From Streptomyces inusitatus (GTDB lineage: Bacteria > Actinomycetota > Actinomycetes > Streptomycetales > Streptomycetaceae), in the NCBI RefSeq assembly GCF_014651115.1, contig NZ_BMWG01000003.1:207685-271684 (forward strand): a DNA stretch of 64,000 bases, written 5' to 3'. The notes beneath the pieces are model-generated. The model saw only the letters and a program-made list of their open reading frames with translations. It was not told the DNA's origin and made no database searches. The first letter of the stretch is position 1, and every line of letters starts with the position of its first letter. Both the position numbers and the translations under genes were made by a program. Positions 45,723-54,677 of the stretch are shown piece after piece.

Positions 45723-45772
45723 CGGGCCCGCGCGGACCGCCCCCGGGGCCCGGCCGTGATACCCAGGGAGGC

Positions 45773-46825
45773 ATGAGCGACTGGGCGAGGCCGCCGGGCG
45801 GGAACGACGCGTTGACGGATGTGGCCGGGCTGCGCGTCGGGCACGCGCGGGTGGCGGGCGAGCGGGCGCTGAGCGGTACGACGGTCGTGCTCGCGCCGGA
45901 GGGCGGGGCGGTGGCCGCCGTGGATGTGCGCGGCGGCGGTCCGGGCACCCGGGAGACCGACGCGCTCGACCCGCGCAATCTGGTGGAGCGGATCGAGGCG
46001 GTCGTCCTGACCGGCGGCAGCGCCTACGGGCTGGACTCGGCGAGCGGGGTGATGGCCTGGCTGGAGGAGCGGGGCCGGGGGGTGCCGGTCGGCGGCCCCG
46101 GGCAGGTGGTGCCGGTGGTGCCCGCGGCCTGCCTCTTCGACCTGGGGCGCGGCGGCCAGTGGCGGGCCCGGCCCGACGCGGCCACCGGGCGGGCCGCGAT
46201 CGAGGACGCGGCGCGCGGCCCGCTCGGCGCGCCGGTGGCGATGGGGAACACGGGCGCGGGGACGGGCGCGGTGGTCGGCGGTCTGAAGGGAGGGGTGGGG
46301 ACGGCGAGCGTGTTTCTGCCGGGCCCGGGCATCACCGTCGCGGCCCTGGTGGCCGTCAACGCGGTGGGGTCGGCGGTCGATCCGCTCACAGGGGTGCTGT
46401 ACGGGAGGTACTTCGAGGGCGCCGTACGCCCTCCCGGGCCGGCGGTGCACGCGCGGGCGGCCCGGAGGCTGGCGGAGGCGGTCGCGGCGAGCGGTCCGCA
46501 GCCGCTGAACACCACGCTCGCGGTGGTCGGCACCGATGCCGCGCTCACCCGGGCCCAGGCGCAGAAGCTCGCGGGCACGGCGCACGACGGCATCGCGCGC
46601 GCCGTGCGCCCGGTGCACCTTCTGAACGACGGGGACACCGTCTTCACCCTCGCCACCGGGGCCGTGGAGCCGGCCGCCGGAAACCCGCTCGCGCTCAACG
46701 ATGTGCTGGCGGCGGGCGCGGACTGCGTCAGCCGGGCCATCGTGAAGGCGGTCATGGCGGCCGAGAGCGTGAGCGGCCCCGGCGGGGTCTTCCCCTCGTA
46801 CCGGGAGCTGTACGGCATCAACTGA
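45773..46825 (+). CDS. P1 family peptidase (DmpA/BapA type)
   Basis: 350 aa from the ATG at 45773 after AGGGAGG. Family motifs: GNDALTDVAGLRVGHA, LTGGSAYGLDSASGVM, PVAMGNTGAGTGA and PLNTTLAVVGTDAALTRAQAQKLA. The last region holds the autoprocessing nucleophile expected of this Ntn-like fold. It should cut itself into two chains and act as an aminopeptidase. No signal peptide. Confidence 0.9.
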   Translation: MSDWARPPGGNDALTDVAGLRVGHARVAGERALSGTTVVLAPEGGAVAAVDVRGGGPGTRETDALDPRNLVERIEAVVLTGGSAYGLDSASGVMAWLEERGRGVPVGGPGQVVPVVPAACLFDLGRGGQWRARPDAATGRAAIEDAARGPLGAPVAMGNTGAGTGAVVGGLKGGVGTASVFLPGPGITVAALVAVNAVGSAVDPLTGVLYGRYFEGAVRPPGPAVHARAARRLAEAVAASGPQPLNTTLAVVGTDAALTRAQAQKLAGTAHDGIARAVRPVHLLNDGDTVFTLATGAVEPAAGNPLALNDVLAAGADCVSRAIVKAVMAAESVSGPGGVFPSYRELYGIN

Positions 46826-46945
46826 TCCATGGGCCATGCCCGTTGACACGAAGCGGGGAACTTCACAAAGACTTGCTTCGTTTTTCGCAACGAGGGGACG
46901 AGTCGCAAGGACAAGGGGCTACTTTTAGCAATCAACGAGTTACTT

Positions 46946-47821
46946 GTGGCGACGGCCTGGAGACCCACCTTGAACGATCCGCATGAGACGACCGAGGCAC
47001 ACCTCAAGCGACTCCTGGGCCGGGCGCTCAACTCCTTCGACCTGCCCGACACCACGGTCGAACGACTGGACTCGGCACTGGCTCACGCGAGTTCGCTGCA
47101 CTCCTCGCACCACAGCGGCTCGCTGGACCGCGCCACCTACCGGCACACCTATCTGCTGAGCGACGGCAGCGCGCTCACGCTGTGGGAGCTGGTGCACAGC
47201 ACCGGTCCCCGGGGCGGTGTCGAGCAGCACGAGCTGTACACGGAGGAGTCCGAGGTGCGCCTCGCGGCGTCCCGGCTCCCGGCGGGGTTCCCCGGCTTCG
47301 CCGACACGGACGAGCCCGGCGGCATCGCGCCGTCCCCGTTCCCTCCGCCCCGCGCGGACGACGGACCCGCCTGGTCCTCCGGCCGGCCGGAGGCCGCCCG
47401 CCCGGGACCGACGGGCCCGTCAGACGATCCCGACGCGGACTTCGCGCTGCTCGCCGATCTGATCGCCGCGCCTCCGGCGGCGCTCCCCCGGATGTACGCG
47501 CCGGACGACTCGGCGGACCACGCCCGCCGGGTCCTGCGCCGCGCGGAGAACGCGGACCGGCCGGGTGAGAAGACGGCCCGGCTGCTGCGCTCCTCCTTCG
47601 CCCACCACATCACCCAGGTCTCCGCCCGGCAGTGCCTGGTGGGCGGCAAGGACGCCGGGTTCACGCTCTACGAGCACGCGTTCCTGCTGCTGGACGGAGC
47701 CGAGATCAGTCTGTGGGAGGTGGAGCACACCGCCACCCCCGACGGCCGTCACATGTGCGAGGTGTACCTCTCGGAGCACGCCGCGCGCGAAGCCATGGAG
47801 CTGCGCGCGCGGGTGCGGTGA
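46946..47821 (+). CDS. DUF6227-like Streptomyces protein
   Basis: 291 aa from a GTG at 46946. EAHLKRLLGRALNSFDLPDTT near the N-terminus, and two copies of a YRHTYLLSDGSALTLWELVH / YEHAFLLLDGAEISLWEVEH block separated by a disordered Pro/Asp linker, show an internal duplication. It resembles a Streptomyces-restricted domain family of unknown function. The 120-bp upstream region is AT-richer with a TTGACA at 46843. Soluble, no catalytic motif seen. Confidence 0.85.
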   Translation: MATAWRPTLNDPHETTEAHLKRLLGRALNSFDLPDTTVERLDSALAHASSLHSSHHSGSLDRATYRHTYLLSDGSALTLWELVHSTGPRGGVEQHELYTEESEVRLAASRLPAGFPGFADTDEPGGIAPSPFPPPRADDGPAWSSGRPEAARPGPTGPSDDPDADFALLADLIAAPPAALPRMYAPDDSADHARRVLRRAENADRPGEKTARLLRSSFAHHITQVSARQCLVGGKDAGFTLYEHAFLLLDGAEISLWEVEHTATPDGRHMCEVYLSEHAAREAMELRARVR

Positions 47822-47864
47822 GGTCTTTCGGCTGCCGCCCGCGCGGCAGGAGGCCGCGCAGGGG

Positions 47865-49424
47865 TCAGTGCGTCAGCACCGGCTCCCGGTGCGCCTCGGG
47901 CTCGGTGGGCTCGGCGGCCTCCGGCTTCGGCCTGGGCCGGGCGGGCAGCGCGAACATCACCAGGAAGATCACTACGAGTACCGCGACCACCCAGGACAGG
48001 GAGTTCTGGAAGGCGTCCGCGAAAGCCTCGCCGACCGCTTCCGGCACCCCCGCGCCCGCGCCGGCCCCCGAGTGCTCCGAGATCCCGTCGCCGGTCGAGC
48101 CGCTCATCGAGCCGAAGAAGACCACCGAGACCAGTCCGAGGCCGAGCGCGTTGCCGGTCTGGCCCATCGTGTTGATCAGCCCGGAGGCCGAGCCCGCGTG
48201 CTCGCGCGGCACATCGGAGAGGACCGCGTCGGTCAGCGGGGCCACGATCAGCCCCATGCCCACTCCCATGACGACCAGCGGGGCGATCATCTGCCAGGAG
48301 TTGATCCCGGTGCCGTAGTGCCCGGCCGCCCAGATGTAGAGCAGGACCCCCGCCGCCATCGTCAGCGCGCCCGCCTGAAGCACCTTCCGTCCAAAGCGCG
48401 GCACCAGCTTCTGCACGGAGACACCCGCGGCGGCCGACACCGCGATGGAGAACGGAACACCCGTCAGCCCGGCCCGCAGTGGGGTCCAGCCCAGCCCTAT
48501 CTGCATGTACAACGTCCACACCAGGAAGAACACCCCGAGGACGACCCCGAAGACGAGCTGCACCGCGATACCGGCGGCGAAGCTCTTCACCTTGAACAGC
48601 GACAGCTCGACCAGCGGCGAGCCGTCCTTGCGGGTCTTGTACCGCTCGTACGCCACGAACGCGGTCAGCACCACCAGGCTGCCCGCCATGCACAGATGTC
48701 CCCACAGCGGCCAGTCCAGCTCACGGCCCCGGGTCAGCGGGTAGATCAGCAGCAGCAGGGCCGCGGTGACCATCAGCACACCGATCAGGTCCAGCTTCAG
48801 CGCCTTGGGCGCACGGGACTCGGTGATGAACTTCCGGCCGAGGATCAGACCGGCGATGCCCACCGGCAGATTGATGAGGAAGATGGGCCGCCACTCCAGG
48901 CCGAAGAGGTTCCACTGGGTCAGCAGCGCGCCGAGCAGCGGCCCGGAGACCGCGCCCAGGCCGACGACCGCGCCGAACAGGCCGAAGACCTTGCCCCGCT
49001 CATGCGCCGGGAAGGTGGCGTGGACGATCGACAGCACCTGCGGCACCATCAGCGCGGCCATCGCGCCCTGGAGGATCCGGGAGCCGACCAGCATCTCCGA
49101 GCTGGCGGCGAAGCCGCCGAGCGCGGAGGCGAGGGTGAAGCCGGCGATGCCGATGAGGAAGATCCGCTTACGGCCGTAGATGTCACCGAGCCGACCGCCC
49201 GTGATCAGACCGGCCGCGAAGGCGAGTGCGTAACCGGCGGTGATCCACTGAATCTCGCTGAAGGAGGTGCCGAGGTCCCGCTCGATGCTGGGGATCGCGA
49301 TATTCACGATGGTGACATCGACCAGGTCCATGAACGCGGCGGTCATGACGATGGCGAGGGCGATCCAGCGGCGGCGGTCCGAGGTGCCACCGACTGGGAC
49401 GGGCTGTTGGCTCTGTTGACTCAT
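47865..49424 (-). CDS. MFS drug exporter, DHA2 (14-TMS) type
   Basis: 519 aa. About 14 helices. Motif D1 LDVTIVNIAIPSI-like (DLVDVTIVNIAIPSI), motif A GGRLGDIYGRKRIFLIG and motif C GAVVGLGAVSGPLLGALL in helix 5, which mark proton-driven drug export. The ATG at 49424 lies next to a palindrome, and a WYL-type regulator is divergently transcribed, so ligand-responsive control is likely. Confidence 0.93.
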   Translation of the reverse strand: MSQQSQQPVPVGGTSDRRRWIALAIVMTAAFMDLVDVTIVNIAIPSIERDLGTSFSEIQWITAGYALAFAAGLITGGRLGDIYGRKRIFLIGIAGFTLASALGGFAASSEMLVGSRILQGAMAALMVPQVLSIVHATFPAHERGKVFGLFGAVVGLGAVSGPLLGALLTQWNLFGLEWRPIFLINLPVGIAGLILGRKFITESRAPKALKLDLIGVLMVTAALLLLIYPLTRGRELDWPLWGHLCMAGSLVVLTAFVAYERYKTRKDGSPLVELSLFKVKSFAAGIAVQLVFGVVLGVFFLVWTLYMQIGLGWTPLRAGLTGVPFSIAVSAAAGVSVQKLVPRFGRKVLQAGALTMAAGVLLYIWAAGHYGTGINSWQMIAPLVVMGVGMGLIVAPLTDAVLSDVPREHAGSASGLINTMGQTGNALGLGLVSVVFFGSMSGSTGDGISEHSGAGAGAGVPEAVGEAFADAFQNSLSWVVAVLVVIFLVMFALPARPRPKPEAAEPTEPEAHREPVLTH

Positions 49425-49427
49425 GAG

Positions 49428-49446
49428 GAAGACATTAAGTGTCTTC
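49428..49446. promoter_or_regulatory. Palindrome in the MFS / WYL-regulator divergent region
   Basis: GAAGACA-TTAAG-TGTCTTC is a perfect 7-bp-arm dyad four bases from the MFS start, overlapping its ribosome site. A probable operator for the divergently encoded WYL regulator. Confidence 0.6.
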
Positions 49447-49487
49447 TAGGCCAGAACATGTCCTATATCGAAGGCATCCTGGTGCCC

Positions 49488-50447
49488 ATGACGGATACTC
49501 CGGCACGGCTGCTGAATCTCCTCTCCCTTCTTCAGACCCCGCGCGAGTGGCCGAGCAGCGAGCTCTCCCGCCGCCTCTCGGTCAGCGCCCGGACGATCCG
49601 GCGGGATATCGACCGGCTGCGGGAGCTGGGCTATCCGGTCGAGGCGACCAAGGGCGCGGTCGGGGGATACCGGCTGGTGGCGGGAGCGGCGATGCCCCCG
49701 CTGCTGCTGGACGACGAGGAGGCCGTCGCGATCGCGGTGGGGCTGCGGGCCGGGGCGGGCCATGCGATCGAGGGCGTCGAGGAGGCGTCGGTCCGGGCGC
49801 TGGCCAAGCTGGAGCAGGTGCTGCCCGCCCGGCTGCGGCACCGGGTGTCCGCCCTCCAGGCCGCCACCGTCCCGCTGGCCAGGGGTGACGGCGCGACGAT
49901 CGACCCCCGCACCCTGACCACGATCGCGAGCGCGGCCACCGGCGGGGAGCGGCTGCGCTTCGGCTACCGGGCGGGCGACGGCGTCGAGAGCAAGCGTCTG
50001 GTGGAGCCGCACCGGCTGGTCTCGACGGGCTACCGGTGGTATCTGGTGGCGTACGACGTGGGGCGGGAGGCCTGGCGGACCTTCCGGGTCGACCGGGTGT
50101 CGGAGCCATTCCCGACGGGGGCGCGCTTCACCCCCCGGGAGCTGCCCGCGGCGGGGGCCGACCTGCTGAAACACACCCGCCCGGACCGGCAGGAGCACGC
50201 GGTGGACGTGGACTTCGAGGCCCCGGCGGCCTTCGTCTCGGCCCGGCTGCCGAAGTCGCTCACCCCCTCCCCGACGGGCGAGGGAAGCTGCCGGCTGGTG
50301 GCACGGTCGGCCGACTCACTGGAGTGGCTGGCCCTGCGGCTGGCACTGGTCGACTGCGAGTTCACCGTGCACGGGCCGCCGGCCCTGGTCACGCACCTCG
50401 AAGAGCTGGGGGCCCGGCTGACCCGCTCGGCCACCGCGAAGGCCTGA
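49488..50447 (+). CDS. YafY-type regulator (HTH_11 + WYL domain)
   Basis: 319 aa from the ATG at 49488 (ATG at 49458 is also in frame). An N-terminal HTH, SSELSRRLSVSARTIRRDIDRLRELGYPVEA (~residues 21-51), is followed by the WYL sensing region with RFGYRAGDG...RLVEPHRLVSTGYRWYLVAYDVGREAWRTFRVDRV and a WCX-type C-terminus. These act as ligand- or nucleic-acid-sensing repressors or activators. It probably controls the divergent MFS exporter. Confidence 0.92.
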   Translation: MTDTPARLLNLLSLLQTPREWPSSELSRRLSVSARTIRRDIDRLRELGYPVEATKGAVGGYRLVAGAAMPPLLLDDEEAVAIAVGLRAGAGHAIEGVEEASVRALAKLEQVLPARLRHRVSALQAATVPLARGDGATIDPRTLTTIASAATGGERLRFGYRAGDGVESKRLVEPHRLVSTGYRWYLVAYDVGREAWRTFRVDRVSEPFPTGARFTPRELPAAGADLLKHTRPDRQEHAVDVDFEAPAAFVSARLPKSLTPSPTGEGSCRLVARSADSLEWLALRLALVDCEFTVHGPPALVTHLEELGARLTRSATAKA

Positions 50448-50507
50448 GGGCGGAAGGCATCGGGGCCGAAGGCCTGGGGGCAGAAGGCCTGGGGGCAGAA
50501 GAAAGGA

Positions 50508-50539
50508 CCCCGAGGCCAAGGGGGGAGATGGCCTCGGGG
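50508..50539. terminator. Terminator between the WYL gene and hrdD
   Basis: CCCCGAGGCCA (50508-50518) pairs with TGGCCTCGGGG (50529-50539). It follows two copies of GAAGGCCTGGGGGCA (50468-50497 region) and can end both convergent transcripts. Confidence 0.65.
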
Positions 50540-50593
50540 CCCGGCTCTGGGCGGGCGGGCGCGGGATCACGCGGTCCCGCCCGGCGGACGGGG

Positions 50594-51601
50594 TCACGCG
50601 GCGGCGTCGAAGCCGGTGTCCCGTGCCATCTTCTTCAGCTCCAGCAGAGCGTGCTTCTCGATCTGCCGGATCCGCTCCCGGGTCAGACCGTGCTCCTTGC
50701 CGACCTCCGTCAGCGTCCGCTCACGGCCGTCCACGATGCCGTAACGCATCCGGATGATCGACGCGGTGCGCTGGTCGAGCTTGCCGATCAGATCGTCGAG
50801 CCCCTCGCTGCGCAGCAGGGTGAGCACCGACTGCTCCGGCGAGACCGCCGAGGTGTCCTCCAGCAGATCGCCGAACTGGGTCTCGCCCGCGTCGTCCACC
50901 GGCATGTTGAGGCTGACCGGGTCGCGCGCCCAGTCCAGCACGTCGATGACGCGCGCGGGGGTCGAGGCCAGCTCCTCCGCGATCTCCGCGGGCTCCGGCT
51001 CGCGGCCCTTCTCACGGTTGAACTCGCGCTGCACCCGGCGGATCCTGCCCAGCTCCTCCACCAGATGGACGGGGAGCCGGATGGTGCGCGACTGATCGGC
51101 TATGGAGCGGGTGATCGCCTGGCGGATCCACCAGGTGGCATACGTGGAGAACTTGAAACCCTTGGCGTAGTCGAACTTCTCGACCGCGCGCACCAGGCCC
51201 GCGTTTCCCTCCTGGATCAGGTCGAGCAGGGGCAGCCCGCTGCGCGGATAGCGCCGGGCGACCGCCACGACCAGCCGGAGGTTGGAGCGGATGAAGACGT
51301 CCTTGGCGCGCTCTCCCTCGGCCACCAGGGCTTCGAGCTCCTCGCGCGCGGCACCCGCGGCACCGCTCTCGCTCTCGGCATCGCCGGCCAGGATCTGCCG
51401 GGCATAGACACCCGCCTCGATGATCTGGGACAGCTCGACCTCCTTGGCGGCGTCGAGCAGCGGTGTGCGCGCGATCTCGTCGAGGTACATGCCGACCAGG
51501 TCGCGGTCGGCTATCTCGCCGCTCACCGCGCGAACGCTGCTGGCCCGGCCGGTGGTCCTGGTGGTCTCGGACTGGCGACGGGCGACGGCACGGGTTGCCA
51601 T
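50594..51601 (-). CDS. hrdD: Principal-like RNA polymerase sigma factor HrdD
   Basis: 335 aa from the ATG at 51601; MATRAVARRQSET is the usual HrdD beginning. Sigma region 1.2 (DLVGMYLDEIARTPLL), 2 (SNLRLVVAVARRYPRSGLPLLDLIQEGNAGLVRAVEKFDYAKGFKFSTYATWWIRQAITR), 3 and 4.2 (TLTEVGKEHGLTRERIRQIEKHALLELKK) are complete, while region 1.1 is missing, as in the non-essential Hrd paralogs. It recognises housekeeping-like promoters. A sigma-R-type promoter lies upstream. Confidence 0.93.
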   Translation of the reverse strand: MATRAVARRQSETTRTTGRASSVRAVSGEIADRDLVGMYLDEIARTPLLDAAKEVELSQIIEAGVYARQILAGDAESESGAAGAAREELEALVAEGERAKDVFIRSNLRLVVAVARRYPRSGLPLLDLIQEGNAGLVRAVEKFDYAKGFKFSTYATWWIRQAITRSIADQSRTIRLPVHLVEELGRIRRVQREFNREKGREPEPAEIAEELASTPARVIDVLDWARDPVSLNMPVDDAGETQFGDLLEDTSAVSPEQSVLTLLRSEGLDDLIGKLDQRTASIIRMRYGIVDGRERTLTEVGKEHGLTRERIRQIEKHALLELKKMARDTGFDAAA

Positions 51602-52086
51602 GCGAGCTCCCTTGCTGAGTAGGTCGCGACACCCTTCCGGGTGCCCTGCATCCGATGGAAACAACGACTGGAATCCGGACAGAATTCCCATGTGGCACCC
51701 CCACTTTTACGATCTTGCAGTACCCTGTCCCGCCGCCGAGGCGGAACAGATGACCGCAGAATCACTGGAGGCGCAGGTCAGACCGGTCGTGGCAGTCGGC
51801 CGACGCCCTCGGCGGCGCGCTGCGCGACTACCCCATGAGACGTCCGTCACGCCTGCCACGTTCATCTCGCCGACGTATCTGTGAACAACGTCGTCCGGGA
51901 CCGCGTTCCCACCCTGAAGGACGGTCTCCACCGCTCCCGGGTTGCCCGGAACCCCGACGCCGCGCCCCGCCCGGGCCGCGCCGGGTACCGGGCGGGGATC
52001 AGGCGGGGATCGGCCCTGAGGTGTAGGACCAGGTGTAGGACTCCAGCCCGTTACGGACCCGGCGGGCCCGCGCCTACGGTCGGCGC
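51602..52086. other. 485-bp region upstream of hrdD
   Basis: Holds the hrdD promoter(s), including a sigma-R-type motif at 51663-51689. A plus-strand frame from ATG 51750 to a stop at 51884 (44 codons, MTAESLEAQVRP...) has no recognisable domain; I do not call it a gene. The remainder up to the questin-oxidase-like start at 52087 shows only GC-rich sequence with no long palindrome. Confidence 0.5.
51663..51689 (-). promoter_or_regulatory. Sigma-R-type promoter of hrdD
   Basis: On the minus strand, GGGAAT (51689-51684) is followed after exactly 18 nt by GTT (51665-51663), the consensus of promoters used by the thiol-stress sigma factor SigR. Transcription would start about 50 nt upstream of the hrdD ATG. 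hrdD is an established SigR target in S. coelicolor, which supports the assignment. Confidence 0.8.
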
Positions 52087-53106
52087 ATGGACACCACCGG
52101 CACTCTCGACGAAGCGCTCGACCGTATCCACGCCTCCGGCCCCGAGTACCTCGGCTGGCTGAGCAATCACGCCCCGATGGCCGTCGAGGCGCTCGCGCGC
52201 CACGGCCAGGCGGGGGCCGTCCACCGCTGGCTCGACCGCTACCGCGACAAGCTGGAGGAGATGCCTCCCCGGCAGACCCCGGTCACCGGGTCGAACTGGC
52301 GCGAGGCGCTCGGCGACCCGGCGCGGATCACCGACTGGACGGATCACTTCGAGCGGGAGACCGCCGAGCACCCCTGGCGGGAGGTCCTGGCCGAGTGGTG
52401 GCCCCGGCTGCTGCCCGGTATCGCGGGCGGCGCCACCCACCCGGTGATCCGGACGGGCCATGCCGTGCGCACCCTGCTGACCACCGAGGAGACCCGCCCC
52501 CGGGTGACCGAGCTGGCCCACGCCCTCGGCTACTGGGCCGCCCGGCACTCCCCGCTGGGCGGGCCGCGGACCCTGGCGGCCGTGCCGAGCGCCGCCGCCG
52601 CGCTGGACGCGGTCCCCGTGGTGGCCGACCGGTCCGGCGGCATCGAGCACCGGCTGAGGCAGCTGACCGCCTTCCCCGGCTGGCCCCCGGCCACCGCCGC
52701 TCCCCTGGACCCCGACGCCGCGCACGCGCGGCTGCGCGAGCTGGTCACCGCCGCGACCCATCGCTACGCCACCCATGGCCACGGCGAGCCGGTGATGCTG
52801 GTGCACTCCGCGACCGCGCCCAACGCCGTACTGCGGGTGCTGCCCGCGCTCCCCCGTGAGCTGTGGCCGGTCAGCCTGGCCGCCGCGTGGGCGGCGAGCG
52901 CGGCGGTGACCGCCGCCTACAGCCCGGACGCCCCGGCGGCGTACACCCCGACCCGGGCGAGCGCGCAGGAGATCTTCGAGCGGGCGGCGGCGCACGGCGA
53001 GGACCACACCATCAAGTTCACCGACACCGCTCTCGACATCGGCGACGAGCGCGCGCTGACCGCCGCCGTCCGCTCGATCGAGCTGAACGAGCCCTTCCCG
53101 TACTGA
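52087..53106 (+). CDS. Questin oxidase-family protein
   Basis: 339 aa. Begins LDEALDRIHASGPEYLGWLSNHAPMAVEALARHG, the segment shared by the questin-oxidase-like family, with RWLDRYRDKLEEMP and HPVIRTGHAVRTL downstream. Helical and soluble, with His residues that may bind a cofactor or metal. Fungal members (GedK) open an anthraquinone ring by oxidation; bacterial members are mostly uncharacterised. It stands alone with no tailoring genes beside it. Confidence 0.85.
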   Translation: MDTTGTLDEALDRIHASGPEYLGWLSNHAPMAVEALARHGQAGAVHRWLDRYRDKLEEMPPRQTPVTGSNWREALGDPARITDWTDHFERETAEHPWREVLAEWWPRLLPGIAGGATHPVIRTGHAVRTLLTTEETRPRVTELAHALGYWAARHSPLGGPRTLAAVPSAAAALDAVPVVADRSGGIEHRLRQLTAFPGWPPATAAPLDPDAAHARLRELVTAATHRYATHGHGEPVMLVHSATAPNAVLRVLPALPRELWPVSLAAAWAASAAVTAAYSPDAPAAYTPTRASAQEIFERAAAHGEDHTIKFTDTALDIGDERALTAAVRSIELNEPFPY

Positions 53107-53171
53107 CCCGGGGGACACGACCCGACCTGGGGGACGCGACCCGACCCGGGGACTCGGCCGACCCGGGGGAC

Positions 53172-53954
53172 TCAGCCGTACTGCACCGAGCGTTTCGCGA
53201 GCCCCATCCAGAACCCGTCGATCACGCTCCGCGCGCCGTCCAGCTCGTCCTGGGCCGCGCCCAGGGTGACGAAGAGCGGGGCGAAGTGCTCGGTCCTCGG
53301 GTGGGCGAGCCGCCCGGCCGGGGAGGTGTGCTCGAAGTCCAGCAGCGCGTCCACGTCGGCCGCCGCCAGCGCCCGGTTCCCCCAGTCGTCGAACTCCGCC
53401 GACCAGCCGGGGATCCCGCCCTGGCGCAGCGCCGCCAGATTGTGGGTGAAGAAGCCGCTGCCGACGATCAGGACTCCCTCGTCGCGCAGCGGGGCGAGCT
53501 TGCGCCCGATCTCCATCAGCCGGCGCGGGTCCAGGGTGGGCATCGAGATCTGGAGCACCGGAATGTCGGCCGCCGGGAACATCTCCACCAGCGGTACGTA
53601 CGCGCCGTGGTCGAGCCCCCGGTCGGGGATGTCCTGTACGGGGCTGCCGGGGCCGCGCAGCATCTTGCGCACGGTCTCGGCCAGCTCGGGCGCGCCGGGG
53701 GCCGCGTACCGCACCCGGTAGTAGTGCTCGGGGAAGCCCCAGAAGTCGTACACCAGCGGCACGGTCTCGGTCGCGCCGAGCGCGAGCGGGGCCTCCTCCC
53801 AGTGGGCGGAGACCATCAGGACGGCCTTGGGGCGGGGCAGTCCGGCGGACCAGGCGGCGAGCTGGCCGGGCCAGAGCGGGTCGTCGGCGAGCGGCGGGGC
53901 GCCGTGCGAGAGGTAGATCGCGGGCATCCGCTCCGCGACCGGGGTGGCGGTCAT
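53172..53954 (-). CDS. Extradiol ring-cleavage dioxygenase (LigB/DODA type)
   Basis: 260 aa from the ATG at 53954. Metal-binding and catalytic segments: YLSHGAPP (His17), SAHWEE (His51), LDHGAYVPL and GSGFFTHN. These match the class III extradiol DODA/YgiD enzymes that open catechols such as DOPA. Divergent from a MarR regulator 106 bp away, with a long inverted repeat between, so catechol-type ligands may induce it. Confidence 0.9.
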   Translation of the reverse strand: MTATPVAERMPAIYLSHGAPPLADDPLWPGQLAAWSAGLPRPKAVLMVSAHWEEAPLALGATETVPLVYDFWGFPEHYYRVRYAAPGAPELAETVRKMLRGPGSPVQDIPDRGLDHGAYVPLVEMFPAADIPVLQISMPTLDPRRLMEIGRKLAPLRDEGVLIVGSGFFTHNLAALRQGGIPGWSAEFDDWGNRALAAADVDALLDFEHTSPAGRLAHPRTEHFAPLFVTLGAAQDELDGARSVIDGFWMGLAKRSVQYG

Positions 53955-53985
53955 CGTGACGACTCCGATCCTCGAACACAAAGAA

Positions 53986-54041
53986 TTCTTGAAAGTTAAA
54001 GCGATACTCACCGTAGACCCATATAGTTCAACTTTCAAGAA
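53986..54041. promoter_or_regulatory. 12-bp inverted repeat, MarR operator candidate
   Basis: TTCTTGAAAGTT at 53986-53997 and its perfect complement at 54030-54041, with a 32-bp spacer, lie in the AT-rich gap between the dioxygenase and marR starts. As two facing half-sites the layout allows repression of both genes by the MarR protein. AAGAATTCTT (53981-53990) adds a second dyad. Confidence 0.7.
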
Positions 54042-54060
54042 GTGGTCGTACAGTGGACCC

Positions 54061-54576
54061 ATGACAACCGCACCCACCGGCGGGGGCGAGCGGGAGACGC
54101 GCTGGCTCACCGACGACGAGCAGCGTGTCTGGCGCGCCTACCTCCACGCCACCACCCTCTTCGACGACCATCTCGACCGCCGGCTCCAGCGGGACGCGGG
54201 GATGCCACACATCTATTACGGCCTGCTGGTGCAGCTCTCGCACGCCCCGGGCCGCAGCAAGCGGATGACCGAGCTGGCCATCGACGCCAAGATCACCCGT
54301 TCCCGTCTCTCGCACGCCGTCGCCCGGCTGGAGAAGAACGGCTGGGTGCGGCGCGAGGAGTGCCCGTCCGACAAGCGCGGACAGAACGCGATCCTGACGG
54401 ACGCCGGCTTCGCGGTGCTGGAGAAGGCCGCGCCCGGGCATGTGGAGACGGTGCGGCAGGCGATGTTCGACCGGCTCACCCCGGAGCAGGTGGAGCAGCT
54501 CGGCGAGATCATGCGCGTGCTCGCGGAAGGGCTCCAGCCGGAGGACTCCGGCGCGGATCTGCCCTGGCTGAGATGA
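54061..54576 (+). CDS. MarR-family transcriptional regulator
   Basis: 171 aa from the ATG at 54061. The winged HTH SKRMTELAIDAKITRSRLSHAVARLEKNGWVRREECPSDKRGQNAILTDAG (~residues 65-115) is diagnostic, with flanking dimerisation helices. Divergent from the extradiol dioxygenase; probably a phenolic-responsive repressor of that gene and itself. Confidence 0.93.
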   Translation: MTTAPTGGGERETRWLTDDEQRVWRAYLHATTLFDDHLDRRLQRDAGMPHIYYGLLVQLSHAPGRSKRMTELAIDAKITRSRLSHAVARLEKNGWVRREECPSDKRGQNAILTDAGFAVLEKAAPGHVETVRQAMFDRLTPEQVEQLGEIMRVLAEGLQPEDSGADLPWLR

Positions 54577-54600
54577 GCCCCGTAGCCCCGTACGGGGAAA

Positions 54601-54655
54601 GAACGCGAAGGGCCCTGCCCGACACCGAGTGTGTCGGGCAGGGCCCTTCGTGTTC
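54601..54655. terminator. Strong bidirectional terminator
   Basis: A 25-bp stem with one G-U pair (54601-54625 with 54631-54655) and a 5-nt loop (CGAGT), placed 24 nt after marR and 22 nt after the end of the convergent MFS gene. Confidence 0.9.
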
Positions 54656-54677
54656 TCCGATCCGGCCGTCAGTGCGC

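Noticed and set aside
42704..45770. Long upstream extension in the frame of the P1 peptidase
   Set aside because: It crosses mscL and LtrA in another frame; the real start is the ATG at 45773 with its own ribosome site.
51750..51884. Small plus-strand ORF upstream of hrdD (44 aa)
   Set aside because: No domain, basic low-complexity content, and it overlaps the hrdD promoter zone; not convincing as a gene.
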